64,000 nucleotides of DNA from Sphingomonas taxi (GTDB taxonomy: Bacteria > Pseudomonadota > Alphaproteobacteria > Sphingomonadales > Sphingomonadaceae): assembly GCA_003243195.1 (NCBI GenBank), contig QFQI01000001.1, forward strand, positions 1-64,000. The letters run 5' to 3'. Positions 24,219-33,308 of this stretch are shown in pieces. The translations under genes were made by a program, and so were the position numbers. The notes under the pieces were generated by a model. That model was not told where the DNA came from. It saw nothing but the letters and a program-made list of their open reading frames with translations, and did not search any database. Within the stretch, counting starts at the first letter, position 1, and each line of letters begins with the position of its first letter.

Positions 24219-26450
24219 TCAGCGAACGGGCGCGGCGGTGCGCTCGCGGAGCATCGGCGCGGGCCGTGCTTCCGGCGATGGCGGGCGCCGCACCCCTGAC
24301 GCGCCATCGCCCGCCGCCAGAACCCATGGGTGCGCGTCGCCGGGCGTGCGCACCGTCTCCACCCTGCCCCTCGCGAAGCTCACCGCCACCCCGCCGCTGC
24401 GCGCCAGCGTCGTGCGATCCAGCGTCAGCCAGCGGGCGCGGCAGCCGCGCGGCAGGCGGCGGTCGCTGACCACGACATCCGCCCGCCGGCACAAGGGCGT
24501 CAGTTGCCGCACCGGCACGAGATAGGCGCTGCGCGTCGCCAGTATCCGCCATGTCCGGCCACCGGCGCGCCGTTCCAGCCAGCACAGGTCGCGGTTGCAG
24601 CGCGCGGCGGATGTCGCGCTGAGCAGCGTCGGCTCGCCGTCCAGCCCGCCGGCCGCGGCGAGCAGGTCGCGCATATAGTCGCCGGTGCGATCGCGCAGGA
24701 TCGCCAGCCGCCCGTCGTCCCCGCGCAGCGCGAGGTGGCGGCCGTCGCCGGTGACGATCAGGTCGGGTGCCGGCGTGGCCAGCGTCCACAGCGCGCCCGC
24801 CGCCGCCGGCACCAGCCCGGCATAGCGCCAGCGCGTCCGCCATATCGCCAGCCACAATCCGCCGCCGACCATCGCGGCAAAGGCGCCATGGGGCATCACC
24901 GGCAGCGCGGTCACCGCGCCGGGTGCACCCGCGACCAGCCGCGCCAGCCACAGCAGCGCGTCGATCGCCGCGCCGGCGATCCACCACGCCGGCCCGCCCA
25001 TGCCGAGCGGGTCGAGCAGCAACGCCAGCGCCTCCGCCGGCATGACAATGAAGGTGGTGAGCGGGATCGCGACGATATTCGCCAGCGCCCCGTACAGCCC
25101 GGCCTGATGGAAGTGGAACACCGCGATCGGCATCAGCGTCAGTTCCACCGCGATCCCGGTCAGCAGCAGCGAGGCGAACGATCGCGCCAGCCTGATCGCC
25201 GCCGCCTCGTCGCGGGGCGCGAACGCGTCGCGCACGCGCGGATGTTCGTACAGCACCACGATCGCGGTGACCGCGGCGAAGGATAGCTGGAAGCTCGCCC
25301 CGACGATCGACTCGGGCCAGGCGAGCAGCACCACCAGCGCGCCCACCGCCACCAGCCGCAGCGTCAGCGCCTCGCGCCCCAGCGCCAGCGCAGCCAGCAC
25401 CATCAGCGCGGCCACGCAGCTGCGGATCGTCGGCACCTGCCCCCCGGTCAGCCACGTATAGCCGATCGCCGCCGCCGCCCCAGCCGCCGCCGCGACCAGC
25501 GGCAGGCGTCCCGTCAGCGCCAGTCGCGGCGACAGCGCGAACAGGCGCAGCGTCAGCCACATCACCAGCCCGACCGCCGCGGTAATGTGCAGCCCGCTGA
25601 CCGACAGCAGGTGCGCGAGGCCGGCGCGGCGCATCGCCTCGGCATCGGGTTCGGCGATCGCGCCGGTGTCGCCGGTGGCGAGCGCGGCGGCGATCCCGCC
25701 CGCGCTGCCGGTCAGCCGCGCCTCGATATGCGCCGTCAACGCCGCGCGCACGTCGCCACCAGCCGGCTCCCCGGCGCCGACCACCGCCACCGGCGCGAAC
25801 CCGCGCCCGCTCGCCCCCAGCCCGGCGAACCACGCCACCCGCGCGAAATCATAGGCGCCGGGGACGGCGGGCGGCGCGGGCGGCATCAGCCGCGCACGCA
25901 GCCGGATCGTCGCACCGCGTGTCACGCCCGCCGGCATCCGCTCCGCATCGAGGTTGACGCGGATCCGCCGCGGCGCGGGCGTCACCGCCGCGTCCCAGCG
26001 GCGCAGCGCCAGCGTGACGCGCACCAGCCGGCGCGCGGGCAGCGGCTCGACGCGCTCCACCCGCCCCTCCAGCGTGGCGATGACCGGACGGGCCAGGACC
26101 GGGGCGGCGACCCGCTCTGCCCGCCACCATGTCATGCCGGTCCCGAGCGCGAAGGCGACCGCCACCGCCGCGACCAACGCCGGCGCGCGCCCGCCGCGCG
26201 CCGCCGCCAGCGCGGCCATCGCCAGCGCCAGCGCCGCCAGCAGCGCGATCGCCCAGTTGCGTGCGTCGGGCAGCACGAACCACGCCGCCGCACCCGCCCC
26301 CCATGCCACCGGCACCCACAGGACAAGCTGATCGCGCTCGGCCTCCAGCCGCCGCTCGACCGCGGCATGTGTCAAAGCAATGCACCGCCGCGCACCTGTT
26401 TGAAGCGCGGACGATGCTTTGCTAGAGGCGGGCGCGGCTGAACTGGCCAT
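24219..26450 (-). CDS. ComEC/Rec2 family DNA-uptake channel
   Basis: This inner-membrane protein would pass single-stranded DNA into the cytoplasm during transformation. It has 743 residues. An N-terminal DUF4131-like OB region (about residues 120-230) follows two or three helices. The competence domain contains the hallmark HLLSVSGLHITAAVGL and the GGQVPTIRSCVAALMVL helix, with eight or more transmembrane segments. The C-terminal part, where a metallo-beta-lactamase-like nuclease is expected, lacks an HxHxDH motif, so that domain looks degenerate. The start at 26450 is uncertain: the first 45 residues overlap the upstream region of gltX, and a TTG further in (ALTHAAVERR) is possible. Confidence 0.85.
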   Translation of the reverse strand: MASSAAPASSKASSALQTGARRCIALTHAAVERRLEAERDQLVLWVPVAWGAGAAAWFVLPDARNWAIALLAALALAMAALAAARGGRAPALVAAVAVAFALGTGMTWWRAERVAAPVLARPVIATLEGRVERVEPLPARRLVRVTLALRRWDAAVTPAPRRIRVNLDAERMPAGVTRGATIRLRARLMPPAPPAVPGAYDFARVAWFAGLGASGRGFAPVAVVGAGEPAGGDVRAALTAHIEARLTGSAGGIAAALATGDTGAIAEPDAEAMRRAGLAHLLSVSGLHITAAVGLVMWLTLRLFALSPRLALTGRLPLVAAAAGAAAAIGYTWLTGGQVPTIRSCVAALMVLAALALGREALTLRLVAVGALVVLLAWPESIVGASFQLSFAAVTAIVVLYEHPRVRDAFAPRDEAAAIRLARSFASLLLTGIAVELTLMPIAVFHFHQAGLYGALANIVAIPLTTFIVMPAEALALLLDPLGMGGPAWWIAGAAIDALLWLARLVAGAPGAVTALPVMPHGAFAAMVGGGLWLAIWRTRWRYAGLVPAAAGALWTLATPAPDLIVTGDGRHLALRGDDGRLAILRDRTGDYMRDLLAAAGGLDGEPTLLSATSAARCNRDLCWLERRAGGRTWRILATRSAYLVPVRQLTPLCRRADVVVSDRRLPRGCRARWLTLDRTTLARSGGVAVSFARGRVETVRTPGDAHPWVLAAGDGASGVRRPPSPEARPAPMLRERTAAPVR
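26400..26428 (+). promoter_or_regulatory. weak candidate gltX promoter
   Basis: TTGAAG (26400-26405), 17 bases, TAGAGG (26423-26428). The position before the gltX start fits, but the -10 is poor. It would lie inside the 5' end of comEC as called. Confidence 0.3.
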
Positions 26451-26479
26451 CCGAATTTCCAGCCTGGGAGCAAGCGCGC

Positions 26480-27931
26480 TTGAGCGCAACCGAGAAAACC
26501 GAGCAGCCGGGCGCCGGCGCCGTCGTCACCCGCTTCGCCCCGTCGCCGACGGGCTTCCTGCACCTGGGCGGCGCGCGCACCGCGCTGTTCAACCTGCTCT
26601 ACGCGCGCCACCACGGCGGCACGTTCCGGCTGCGCATCGAGGATACCGACCGCGCGCGCTCCACGCAGCCGGCGATCGACGCGATCCTGGCCGGGATGCG
26701 CTGGCTGGGACTCGATTGGGACGGCGAGGAGGTCTATCAGTTCGCGCGCGCCGGGCGGCACGCCGCGGTCGCGCAGGCGATGGTCGAGAACGGCCATGCC
26801 TATCGCTGCTATCTGACGCCCGGGGAACTGGACGCGATGCGCGCCGAGGCGCAGGCGGCGAAGAAGCCGCTGCGCGTCCGCTCGCCGTGGCGCGACGGCG
26901 GCGGCGAGGCGCGCGACGGCCAGCCGTTCGTGGTCCGGCTGCGCGCGCCCACCGAGGGCGCGACGACGATCGAGGACCGCGTGCAGGGCCACGTTACGGT
27001 GCAGAACGCCGAGCTGGACGATCTGGTGCTGCTGCGCTCCGACGGCACACCGACCTATATGCTGGCGGTGGTGGTCGACGACCACGACATGGGCGTGACG
27101 CACGTCATCCGCGGCGACGACCATCTGAACAACGCCTTCCGCCAGTTGCCGATCTACCGCGCGATGGATGCGATCGAGGGTGGCTGGCCCGACCCGGTCT
27201 ATGCGCACATCCCGCTGATCCACGGCAGCGACGGCGCGAAGCTGTCGAAGCGCCACGGCGCGGTCGGGATCGAGGCGTATCGCGACGAACTGGGCATCCT
27301 GCCCGAGGCGCTCGACAATTACCTGCTGCGGCTCGGCTGGGGGCATGGCGACGACGAGATCATCACGCGCGAGGATGCGATCCGCTGGTTCGATCTGGAT
27401 GCGGTCGGCAAGTCGCCGAGCCGGTTCGACCTGAAGAAGCTGGAGAACCTCAACGGCCATTACATCCGCGCCGCCGACGATGCGCGACTCGCGGGGCTGG
27501 TGGCGGAACGGCTCGACCTGGATCATGACGATACCCGGCGTTCGATCCTGCGCGCCGCGATGCCGGCGCTGAAGCCGCGCGCGGCCAATATCAACGAATT
27601 GACGGAGGCCGCCGGTTTCCTGTTCGCCACGCGCCCGCTGGCGGTGGACGAGGCGGCGGCGCCGTTGCTGTCCGGCGAGGCACCGTCGCTGCTCGCGCGC
27701 CTGCACGCGGCTCTTGACGCAGTGCACAACTGGGATACGGAGGCCACCGAAGCGGCGGTGCGCCGCGTGGCCGAGGATGCGGGCGTGAAGCTCGGCCAGG
27801 TCGCGCAGCCACTCCGCGTCGCCCTCACCGGCCGCAAGACGTCGCCGGGCATCTTCGACGTACTCGTCCTTCTAGGGCGCGATGAAAGCCTGGCCCGCAT
27901 CGCGGACCACATGCCCGCCCGGCGGGACTGA
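26480..27931 (+). CDS. gltX: glutamate-tRNA ligase
   Basis: This enzyme charges tRNA-Glu. It is 483 residues, starting at TTG (26480) with GGGAG about 9 bases upstream. The class I HIGH-type motif is in PSPTGFLHLGGART and the KMSKS-type motif is GAKLSKRHG. RGDDHLNNAFRQLP is also typical. The C-terminal anticodon-binding region is complete. It is followed 12 bases later by gltA, so the two are probably cotranscribed. Confidence 0.95.
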   Translation: MSATEKTEQPGAGAVVTRFAPSPTGFLHLGGARTALFNLLYARHHGGTFRLRIEDTDRARSTQPAIDAILAGMRWLGLDWDGEEVYQFARAGRHAAVAQAMVENGHAYRCYLTPGELDAMRAEAQAAKKPLRVRSPWRDGGGEARDGQPFVVRLRAPTEGATTIEDRVQGHVTVQNAELDDLVLLRSDGTPTYMLAVVVDDHDMGVTHVIRGDDHLNNAFRQLPIYRAMDAIEGGWPDPVYAHIPLIHGSDGAKLSKRHGAVGIEAYRDELGILPEALDNYLLRLGWGHGDDEIITREDAIRWFDLDAVGKSPSRFDLKKLENLNGHYIRAADDARLAGLVAERLDLDHDDTRRSILRAAMPALKPRAANINELTEAAGFLFATRPLAVDEAAAPLLSGEAPSLLARLHAALDAVHNWDTEATEAAVRRVAEDAGVKLGQVAQPLRVALTGRKTSPGIFDVLVLLGRDESLARIADHMPARRD

Positions 27932-27943
27932 CAGGAGAAGATC

Positions 27944-29227
27944 ATGACCGAATCCGCCAAAGTATCGCTCGCGGGCAAGGACCTCGACTATCCGGTCCTC
28001 TCGGGCTCCGTCGGTCCCGACGTGGTCGACATCCGCAAGCTGTATGGCCAGACCGGCGCGTTTACCTACGATCCGGGCTTCACTTCCACCGCATCGTGCC
28101 AGTCGAAGCTGACCTATATCGACGGTGACGAGGGCGTGCTGCTGCATCGCGGCTATCCGATCGGCGAGCTGGCCGAGCAGTCCAGCTTCATGGAGGTGTG
28201 CTACCTGCTGCTGAACGGCGAGCTGCCCGACCAGAGCGAGCTGGACAGGTTCACCCACACGATCACCCGCCACACGATGGTGCACGAGCAGCTCGCGCAG
28301 TTCTTCCGCGGCTTCCGTCGCGACGCGCACCCGATGGCGATCATGTGCGGCGTGGTCGGCGCCCTGTCGGCCTTCTATCACGATTCGACCGACATCCACG
28401 ATCCGCAGCAGCGCATGATCGCGTCGCACCGGCTGATCGCGAAGATGCCGACGATCGCGGCGATGGCGTACAAGTACAGCGTCGGGCAGCCGTTCCTGTA
28501 TCCGGACAACTCGCTCAGCTACACCGGCAATTTCCTGCGCATGACCTTCGGCGTGCCGGCGGAGCCCTATGTGGTGAACCCGGCGGTGGAGAAGGCGATG
28601 GATCGCATCTTCATCCTGCATGCCGATCACGAACAGAACGCCTCGACCTCCACGGTGCGGCTGGCCGGATCGTCGGGCGCGAACCCGTTCGCCTGCATCG
28701 CGGCGGGCATCGCCTGCCTGTGGGGTCCGGCGCACGGCGGCGCGAACGAGGCGGCGCTGAACATGCTGCACGAGATCGGCACCCCCGATCGCATCCCCGA
28801 GTTCATCGCGCGCGCCAAGGACAAGAACGATCCGTTCCGTCTGATGGGCTTCGGCCACCGCGTCTACAAGAACTACGATCCGCGCGCGACCGTGATGCAG
28901 AAGACGGTGCGTGAGGTGTTCGAGGCGCTGAACGTGCAGGATCCGCTGTTCGAAACCGCGCTGCGGCTGGAGGAGATCGCGCTGAACGATCCCTATTTCG
29001 TCGAAAAGAAGCTGTTCCCGAACGTCGATTTCTATTCGGGCGTGATCCTGTCGGCGATCGGCTTCCCGACCAGCATGTTCACCGTGCTGTTCGCGCTGGC
29101 GCGCACCGTCGGCTGGGTGGCGCAGTGGAACGAGATGATTACCGATCCCGACCAGAAGATCGGCCGTCCGCGCCAATTGTACACCGGCCCGACGCAGCGC
29201 GCGTACCTGCCGGTCGACCGGCGCTGA
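27944..29227 (+). CDS. gltA: citrate synthase
   Basis: This enzyme forms citrate from acetyl-CoA and oxaloacetate and takes the acetyl-CoA produced by the beta-oxidation genes at the left end. It has 427 residues, with catalytic His residues in GPAHGGANEAAL and GFGHRVYKNYDPR and the Asp in NVDFYSGV. The length and the N-terminal beta-strand extension (FTYDPGFTSTASCQSK) are those of the hexameric Gram-negative type II enzyme, which is inhibited by NADH. AGGAG lies 8 bases before the ATG. Confidence 0.97.
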   Translation: MTESAKVSLAGKDLDYPVLSGSVGPDVVDIRKLYGQTGAFTYDPGFTSTASCQSKLTYIDGDEGVLLHRGYPIGELAEQSSFMEVCYLLLNGELPDQSELDRFTHTITRHTMVHEQLAQFFRGFRRDAHPMAIMCGVVGALSAFYHDSTDIHDPQQRMIASHRLIAKMPTIAAMAYKYSVGQPFLYPDNSLSYTGNFLRMTFGVPAEPYVVNPAVEKAMDRIFILHADHEQNASTSTVRLAGSSGANPFACIAAGIACLWGPAHGGANEAALNMLHEIGTPDRIPEFIARAKDKNDPFRLMGFGHRVYKNYDPRATVMQKTVREVFEALNVQDPLFETALRLEEIALNDPYFVEKKLFPNVDFYSGVILSAIGFPTSMFTVLFALARTVGWVAQWNEMITDPDQKIGRPRQLYTGPTQRAYLPVDRR

Positions 29228-29237
29228 CGCCCGGCAC

Positions 29238-29435
29238 ATGCGCCTCCGACCGGTCCTGATGGTGGTCGGCGTGCTCGCCACGCTGACCGGGCTGCTGTGG
29301 ATCGGCCAGGGGCTGGGATATGTGAACTGGCCGCGCTCCAGCTTCATGCTGGGGCGCGCCATGTGGGCCGATTACGGCACCGGATTGTCGGTGTTCGGGC
29401 TGCTGCTGATCCTGCTCGCGCGGCGGCTGCGCTAG
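29238..29435 (+). CDS. small two-helix membrane protein
   Basis: This 65-residue protein starts 10 bases after gltA. Helix 1 is about residues 6-27, containing GVLATLTGLLWIGQGLGY. Helix 2 is about residues 45-61. NWPRSSFM lies between them. Similar small proteins with the GLLWIGQG...PRSSFM pattern are widespread in alphaproteobacteria with no known role. Composition and hydrophobicity argue for a real gene. Confidence 0.7.
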   Translation: MRLRPVLMVVGVLATLTGLLWIGQGLGYVNWPRSSFMLGRAMWADYGTGLSVFGLLLILLARRLR

Positions 29436-29537
29436 GCGGGATCGACGTCCGGCCCGGCGGCGACCGGCGATTGGCTTCAACCGCGAAGCGGTCGCGCGCG
29501 GTACGATGACGCTGCTTCGGCCTGACCGGACACCGCG

Positions 29538-30866
29538 CTAGACGGCGGCGGGCAGCGACAGCGTGAAGCAGGCGCCCCGCCCCACCTCGCTCTCCACGGT
29601 CAGCAGCCCCTGCATCGCCTGCGCCAGCCGTCTGGCGATATACAGGCCCAGGCCGTTGCCGTCCGGGTCGCTGGTGTCGCCGCGCGTGAACTTCTCGAAG
29701 ATGCGCGCCTGATCGCCGGGCGCGATCCCCGGCCCCTGATCGCAGACGACCAGCCGCACCTGTCCATCACGCCGCTTCAGTCGCAGCCGCACATTGCCGC
29801 CCCGCGGCGAATAGCGCACCGCATTGCCCAGCAGGTTGACGACGATCTGCAACGCGCGGCGATATTCGCCGATCGCGATGGCGGATGCGTCGTCGGGCAG
29901 GGGCGCGATCGTCACGCCCCGCTCCGCCGCCACCGCCGCCAGCAGGCCGGAGGCGGCCCGCGCCACCTCGCCCAGGTCGATGCGGTCGCGCGCGGTGGTG
30001 AAATCGGGGCGTTCGATCGCTTCCATGTCGACCAGATCGTCGACCAGCCCGAGCAGATGCCGTCCGGCGCTGGCGATATCGCCCGCATAATCGACGTAGC
30101 GCGGATCGAGCGTCCCGTCGCCCGCCGCGCGGATTTCCTCCGCGCGCGCGATGATGCTGCCCAGCGGCGCGCGCAGGACGCGGTGGAGGCGCGCGTTGAA
30201 GGCATCGCCGCGCTCGCCGGACGTGTCGGCCGCCCCGTCCGCGAAGGTGCCGCCGACGAACCCGGCGAAGCCGCCGGCCGCATCGCGGCGCACGGTGCCG
30301 GCCAGCAGAACGCGCCGCCCGTGGCCGCGCAGCGTGGCCGCCTGTTCGCAAAAGCCGCACGCGGTCGCCATCGCCTCGATCAACGGCATCGCGCCCTCCG
30401 GCGAGGCTTCCAGCACGAACAGCGCGGTGAGCGGGCCACCAAGCGACGTCACCGCGTCCACACCGTGCCGCGCCGCGGCCGGGGCGATGCGGGTCAGCCG
30501 CAGCGCGGCGTCCACTTCCCATTCCCAGTCCGCGCCCGGCGGCGGCGCGACGGCGGCGAGCATGCCGGGCGCGGCGGCCCGCGCCGGCCGCTCGCCGCGC
30601 AGCGCGGCCGCCAGCGCCACGGTGCCGTCGTCGCCGGGGATCGCGCGGACGTACCAGTCGCCGTCGCTGCGCTCGTCGGCCAGCGTGACGGTGCGCGCGA
30701 TGGCGACGCGCAGCCCGCGCGCGATCCGCACCAGCGTCGCCAGCGGCGCGAGCGCCAGCGCCGCCCCGGGGCGGCCGGCGGCGCGGTCGTTCAACGCCGC
30801 GAACACCGCATCGGCGCTGAGCAGCCCGCCGTCGCGATCGACCAACGCGTGGAAATGCCGGTTCAT
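29538..30866 (-). CDS. sensor histidine kinase-like protein with atypical H-box
   Basis: The 442-residue protein has a PAS-like N-terminal half without membrane segments, then a dimerisation region and an ATPase domain. The ATP-binding boxes are intact: N box NLLGNAVRYSPRGG, G1 DQGPGI, F box IFEKFTRG, G2 GNGLGLYIARRLAQ. The expected H-box reads FNARLHRVLRAPLGSI: the His is one residue upstream of its normal place, which is held by Arg. It may still be phosphorylated, or the protein may be a pseudokinase or phosphatase. ATGA overlap with the DUF2336 gene upstream suggests one complex or pathway. No response regulator is nearby. Confidence 0.8.
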   Translation of the reverse strand: MNRHFHALVDRDGGLLSADAVFAALNDRAAGRPGAALALAPLATLVRIARGLRVAIARTVTLADERSDGDWYVRAIPGDDGTVALAAALRGERPARAAAPGMLAAVAPPPGADWEWEVDAALRLTRIAPAAARHGVDAVTSLGGPLTALFVLEASPEGAMPLIEAMATACGFCEQAATLRGHGRRVLLAGTVRRDAAGGFAGFVGGTFADGAADTSGERGDAFNARLHRVLRAPLGSIIARAEEIRAAGDGTLDPRYVDYAGDIASAGRHLLGLVDDLVDMEAIERPDFTTARDRIDLGEVARAASGLLAAVAAERGVTIAPLPDDASAIAIGEYRRALQIVVNLLGNAVRYSPRGGNVRLRLKRRDGQVRLVVCDQGPGIAPGDQARIFEKFTRGDTSDPDGNGLGLYIARRLAQAMQGLLTVESEVGRGACFTLSLPAAV

Positions 30867-31939
30867 GGCGGCGGCTGACGGGTCAGGGCCCGCATCGCGC
30901 GACGGAAGTCGCGCGGCAGCGCCAGCGCCGCCACCGCCTGCGTTGCCGACGCGGGCGAAAGCGCCGCCAGGTCGTCCTGCATCGCGATCAGCGTGTCCAG
31001 ATCGCGCTCGCGATCGGCCTCCGCCAGAAGGAAGCCGATCCGCGCGATCGCGTCGCGTGGCACGCCCGCCGCGCGCAGCGCCAGCCACAGCCGGTCGCTG
31101 GCCGAATCGAGCACCAGTGCGCGCGCCTCCGCCGCCTCGATCGCCAGCGCCTGCGCCAGCAGCGCGACGAACAGCGTCGTGCGCGCACTCTCCAGCGCGC
31201 GCAGCAGCAGGTCCGCGAGATCCTCCGTCGCCGGCACCAGCGCGGTCGCCAGCCGCGCCGCGACGTCGCCGATGTGCTCCACCCCGCGGTGCGCGCCGAT
31301 GCAGCGCTGCGCGGCGTCGCACAGCGCGCGGTCGCTCTCGGGTTCGCCCGCGCGCCCCATCCGCTCGCGCAGCGCCGCCGCCACCCACCAGGTGAGGCGA
31401 TGGTGCAGCACCGGCGGGAGCGCGGCGCAACGCTCGCCGGCGTTCCGCCACCGCCGCCCATCAGCCGCCAGATAGCCGGCCGCGAGCTGCCGCAACTCGG
31501 GATCGGCGCTGTCGGTCAGCGTCGTCAGCAACGTCGCCCCGGCATCGGGCGCGCGCAGCAACACCAGCGATTCGTCGAGCAGGTCGACGCGCGCCTGCGC
31601 GATCAGTTCGCCGATCAGCTCGGCATCGCGCATCAGCCCGGCATCGAGCAGTCGCGGCCAGGCCAGCGCGTGGTTCGATTCGAGCGACGCCGCCTGCGCC
31701 GCCAGCCCGCGCGCGGCGAGCGCGCGGCCGGCGTCGCCGGCGACCTGCCGCTCGATCGCCTCCACCGTCGTTTCCGCCAGCCGCAGCACCGTCGAGCGCG
31801 TACGATCGTCCAGCCGCCCGGGTTGCGAGAGGAAGATGTCCTCCACCGCCACCGCCAGCCGCGCCTCGGCCGCACGCTCGGCATTCTCCCAGCGCGCCGG
31901 GTCGTCCGGCGCGGACGCGTGGGGAAAGGTGGCGGACAT
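30863..31939 (-). CDS. DUF2336 domain protein
   Basis: This 358-residue, alanine-rich, all-helical protein has the pattern of DUF2336 (HEAT-like) proteins, which in alphaproteobacteria often sit beside two-component or motility genes. There is no signal peptide or membrane segment. HALAWPRLLDAGLMRDAELI near residue 90 and repeated helical pairs are visible. It is translationally coupled to the kinase-like gene downstream. A TTAG-N7-TTAA motif 25 bases upstream resembles a CtrA site with one mismatch. Confidence 0.75.
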   Translation of the reverse strand: MSATFPHASAPDDPARWENAERAAEARLAVAVEDIFLSQPGRLDDRTRSTVLRLAETTVEAIERQVAGDAGRALAARGLAAQAASLESNHALAWPRLLDAGLMRDAELIGELIAQARVDLLDESLVLLRAPDAGATLLTTLTDSADPELRQLAAGYLAADGRRWRNAGERCAALPPVLHHRLTWWVAAALRERMGRAGEPESDRALCDAAQRCIGAHRGVEHIGDVAARLATALVPATEDLADLLLRALESARTTLFVALLAQALAIEAAEARALVLDSASDRLWLALRAAGVPRDAIARIGFLLAEADRERDLDTLIAMQDDLAALSPASATQAVAALALPRDFRRAMRALTRQPPP

Positions 31940-31963
31940 GGGAATGTGTGTAGCCCGGCTTCG

Positions 31964-31978
31964 TTAAACCGGCGCTAA
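31964..31978 (-). promoter_or_regulatory. one-mismatch CtrA-like site
   Basis: On the minus strand TTAG-GCGCCGGT-like spacing gives TTAG-N7-TTAA (plus strand TTAA at 31964, CTAA at 31975). The CtrA consensus is TTAA-N7-TTAA. The position just before the DUF2336 gene is suitable, but a single-mismatch hit is weak evidence. Confidence 0.3.
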
Positions 31979-31999
31979 CGCTCGATCCCCGCGGGCCGG

Positions 32000-33178
32000 C
32001 TACGTCCGGCGCAACCGTTCCACCGCCGCGACCAGCGTCGCGGTGGCATAGATCCCGACGGCGGCGATCCCGGTCGTCGGATAGCCGAGCAGCGCGAACG
32101 GCGTCAGCAGCGCCAGATAGGCCGGCGCCACCCCCCACCACAGGCGGCGCGCGGTGGCGCTCGCGGCGCGCTCCCCCACCCCGCCCGCGACCAGCGCCGC
32201 CAGCGCCAGCAGGCGCGCGGTGGCGGTCGCCGCCTGCGCATCGACGACATGCGCCAGCAGCAGGATCGCCAGCGCCGGCGCCAGCAGGATCGCCGCGCGG
32301 TTGACGCGCAACAGCGCGGGTTCGTCGCGGAACAGCGCCAGCGCCCCGGTCAGTTCGGCGGCCAGCACCCCGGCCAGCACCGCGGCCAGCCCCGTGCCGG
32401 TCAACCCGGCGCCGATCGTCACCAGCCCGGCGACCATCGCCACGCCCGCTCCGGCGCTGCACGCCTCCGTCCCGATGCCGCGCCGCGCGATCTGCGGGAT
32501 CGCCAGCCGCGCGAGCGGGCGGAGCACCAGCCGTTCGAACCAGCTCGGCCGCACCGCCATCGACGCGGACAGCACCGCGCGGCCGCGCTCCTCCAGCGCG
32601 GCGGCGCGGCGCTCGATCCCGTGTCCCAGATCCCTGCCGTCCAGCCGCAGCATGACGTGGCGCGCCCCGGCCTGTTCGGCGGCGTGCAGCAAGGTGGACT
32701 GAACGTCGTAATCGTCGGGCAGCCGCGCGGCGTCGGCGACGCGCGACGCGGCGATCTTCGCGACGCCGGCCCAGGCGGCCCCGCCGCCGACCCGCTCGAA
32801 CAGCGGCGACGCCTCGCCGCCGGGCACGACCAGCAGCGCGTCGCCCGGCTCGCCGGCCAGCGTGCTCACCACGCCTTCGGTGGTGACCAGCCCGTCGGCG
32901 ACCATCACCACGCGCGCCAGCGGATGGAGCTTCGCCAGCGCGTCGGCGGCGCTGCGCACCGTGTCCACCGCCACCCCGCGCCGCCCGATCCGCGCCAGCG
33001 CGCCGATCAGCTCCGGTGTCAGCCGCGAGACCACCACCACGATCTGCGCCGCGTCGCACGCCAGCAGCAGCCGCGCCTGATATTCGATCAGCGTCGCGGC
33101 CGCGAACGGCAGCGTCGCGGCAAGCATGCCCGAGCGATCCTCCGCCTCGTGCGTCGCGAATAACAGGCCAGCCAGCAT
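32000..33178 (-). CDS. predicted nucleotidyltransferase-fold domain fused to membrane helices
   Basis: I do not recognise a named family. Residues 1-200 resemble a nucleotidyltransferase (MobA/IPCT-like) Rossmann fold: TLIEYQARLLLACDAAQIVVVVS, then ARVVMVADGLVTTEG at the place where NDP-sugar enzymes keep their metal-binding Asp. Residues 230-390 hold about six hydrophobic helices. The architecture recalls the bifunctional inositol-phosphate cytidylyltransferase/CDP-alcohol transferase fusion, but the CDP-alcohol motif DGxxAR...G...D...D is not visible, so the membrane half is degenerate or different. It stands alone between a DUF2336 gene and a coiled-coil gene. Confidence 0.55.
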   Translation of the reverse strand: MLAGLLFATHEAEDRSGMLAATLPFAAATLIEYQARLLLACDAAQIVVVVSRLTPELIGALARIGRRGVAVDTVRSAADALAKLHPLARVVMVADGLVTTEGVVSTLAGEPGDALLVVPGGEASPLFERVGGGAAWAGVAKIAASRVADAARLPDDYDVQSTLLHAAEQAGARHVMLRLDGRDLGHGIERRAAALEERGRAVLSASMAVRPSWFERLVLRPLARLAIPQIARRGIGTEACSAGAGVAMVAGLVTIGAGLTGTGLAAVLAGVLAAELTGALALFRDEPALLRVNRAAILLAPALAILLLAHVVDAQAATATARLLALAALVAGGVGERAASATARRLWWGVAPAYLALLTPFALLGYPTTGIAAVGIYATATLVAAVERLRRT

Positions 33179-33308
33179 GGTTGCGGCTGTTAGGGTTCGC
33201 GCCGGGCAGTGGCAATAACCGTGACGCGCCCGCCGCTTGCGCCGAACCGAGCCGCGTCGTCGCCGCAAACCCGCTTCCCGCACGCGGCAAACATGATACA
33301 CCCGGGCC

